A stretch of 64,000 nt of DNA from Anabaena sp. PCC 7108 (GTDB lineage: Bacteria; Cyanobacteriota; Cyanobacteriia; Cyanobacteriales; Nostocaceae). The notes below the pieces were generated by a model. That model saw nothing but the letters and a program-made list of their open reading frames with translations, ran no database searches and was not told where the DNA came from. Below, piece by piece: positions 62,947 through 64,000 of this stretch (the stretch's first letter is position 1; every line of letters begins with the position of its first letter). The translations under genes were made by a program, and so were the position numbers. The stretch lies in NCBI RefSeq assembly GCF_000332135.1, contig NZ_KB235896.1:1623403-1687402 (forward strand). The letters run 5' to 3'.

Positions 62947-64000
62947 GTGCGTTCACAAAGTGTCTCCGCAGGAGAATCGCCTTCTCAAATCAGTATCCCA
63001 CAATCGACAAATAACCAGCAGTCTCCTATTTCGCCAGCTGTCACCCCTAAACGTGAATCTGGCGGTTTTGCATTGCTAGATAGTCTTGTCCGTCATGGGG
63101 TTGAGTATATTTTTGGTTATCCCGGTGGGGCAATTCTACCAATTTATGATGACCTATACAAAGTAGAAGAAACTGGCAGAATTAAACATATCCTCGTTAG
63201 ACACGAACAAGGCGCTTCCCATGCAGCTGACGGCTACGCCCGTGCTACTGGTAAAGTGGGGATATGTTTTGGTACTTCTGGTCCAGGAGCAACGAATTTA
63301 GTTACAGGTATCGCTACAGCTTACATGGATTCTATTCCCATGATTGTGGTGACAGGACAAGTACCCAGGGCGGCTATTGGTACAGATGCTTTCCAAGAAA
63401 CAGATATCTACGGCATCACTTTGCCCATTGTCAAACATTCTTATGTAGTCCGTGATCCCAAAGATATGGCGCGGATTGTGGCGGAAGCGTTCCACATTGC
63501 CAGTACTGGTAGACCGGGACCAGTTTTGATAGATGTTCCCAAAGACGTAGCTTTAGAAGCATTTGACTATGTTCCTGTAGAACCAGGTTCGATCAAGTTA
63601 CCTGGTTATCGTCCCACTGTAAAGGGAAATCCCAGACAAATTAATGCGGCAATTCAGTTGATTCGAGAAAGTCGCCGTCCGTTGTTGTATGTTGGTGGAG
63701 GTGCGATCGCAGCTAATGCCCACGCAGAAGTCAAACAACTGGCAGAATTATTTAATATCCCCGTCACTACTACCTTAATGGGTATTGGTGCATTTGATGA
63801 ACATCATCCCCTCTCCTTGGGAATGTTGGGAATGCACGGTACAGCTTACGCTAACTTTGCTGTGACAGATTGTGATTTGCTAATTTGCGTTGGTGCCAGA
63901 TTTGATGACCGAGTGACAGGTAAGTTAGATGAATTCGCTTCCCATGCTAAAGTCATTCACATCGATATTGACCCGGCTGAAGTAGGTAAAAACCGCGTTC
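62947..64000 (+). CDS. ilvB: Acetolactate synthase large subunit (runs off the window)
   Basis: From the GTG at 62947 the first 351 codons are present. After a 40-residue polar N-terminal extension come the ThDP enzyme motifs: [16 protein letters not shown] near 55-70, [19 protein letters not shown] with the catalytic glutamate near 83-101, and [22 protein letters not shown]. The FAD/ThDP-binding middle domain follows ([36 protein letters not shown]). It condenses pyruvate or 2-oxobutyrate in branched-chain amino acid synthesis. I chose GTG because no in-frame ATG lies nearby and the upstream DNA is not coding. Confidence 0.93.
   Translation, partial: MRSQSVSAGESPSQISIPQSTNNQQSPISPAVTPKRESGGFALLDSLVRHGVEYIFGYPGGAILPIYDDLYKVEETGRIKHILVRHEQGASHAADGYARATGKVGICFGTSGPGATNLVTGIATAYMDSIPMIVVTGQVPRAAIGTDAFQETDIYGITLPIVKHSYVVRDPKDMARIVAEAFHIASTGRPGPVLIDVPKDVALEAFDYVPVEPGSIKLPGYRPTVKGNPRQINAAIQLIRESRRPLLYVGGGAIAANAHAEVKQLAELFNIPVTTTLMGIGAFDEHHPLSLGMLGMHGTAYANFAVTDCDLLICVGARFDDRVTGKLDEFASHAKVIHIDIDPAEVGKNRV

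Overview
The window is chromosomal DNA from a cyanobacterium, most likely a filamentous heterocyst-forming one (Nostocales). The signs are a magnesium-chelatase H subunit, a phylloquinone (men) gene cluster, the photosystem II assembly peptide Psb34, a tocopherol cyclase end, very many HIP1 octamers (GCGATCGC), heptanucleotide tandem repeats, several MITE families and a remnant of the heterocyst-associated factor XisH. The species cannot be told from the sequence alone.

Layout. 1-12.9 kb: the start of tocopherol cyclase, a metallophosphoesterase, a PD-(D/E)XK-ParA fusion, a FAD oxidoreductase, then an accessory group: Lhr-like helicase, membrane-anchored Ser/Thr kinase, BrxD-like (DUF2791) ATPase, a membrane coiled-coil protein with a TerB-C-like end, and a DUF815 AAA+ protein. 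12.9-16.5 kb: a small membrane protein, a 0.9 kb gene-poor stretch with a good promoter and small ORFs, and an APH-type kinase plus HopA1-domain pair. 16.6-22.8 kb: phylloquinone genes (DHNA-CoA thioesterase, menE, menC, menA, menF) and a methyltransferase. 22.8-31.7 kb: housekeeping genes (proA, mazG, tRNA-Val, psb34, FMN reductase, ftsH, an LpxB-like protein).

32.6-47.1 kb is a toxin-antitoxin and defence-type island around chlH. It holds Phd/RelE, VapBC, HicAB, BrnTA, several PIN modules (one frameshifted, one truncated), two Uma2 nucleases in inverted orientation on either side of chlH, a translationally coupled DUF262-HEPN pair, and a broken xisH. Many modules are separated by HIP1-rich repeat blocks.

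47.2-64 kb returns to ordinary metabolism: a ferrochelatase-family protein with a natural His6 tail, leuD/leuC, a PlsC acyltransferase, a DUF938 methyltransferase abutting tRNA-Ala, TrhO, an O-methyltransferase, a phosphoribulokinase-like paralogue, radC, one more PIN module, a DUF697 GTPase, an MFS transporter and the start of acetolactate synthase (ilvB).

The strongest candidates for poorly described biology are the helicase/DUF2791/TerB-C/kinase group, the APH-HopA1 pair (the enzyme pair type known from class V lanthipeptides), the DUF262-HEPN dyad, and the mosaic of toxin-antitoxin cassettes with HIP1 spacers.
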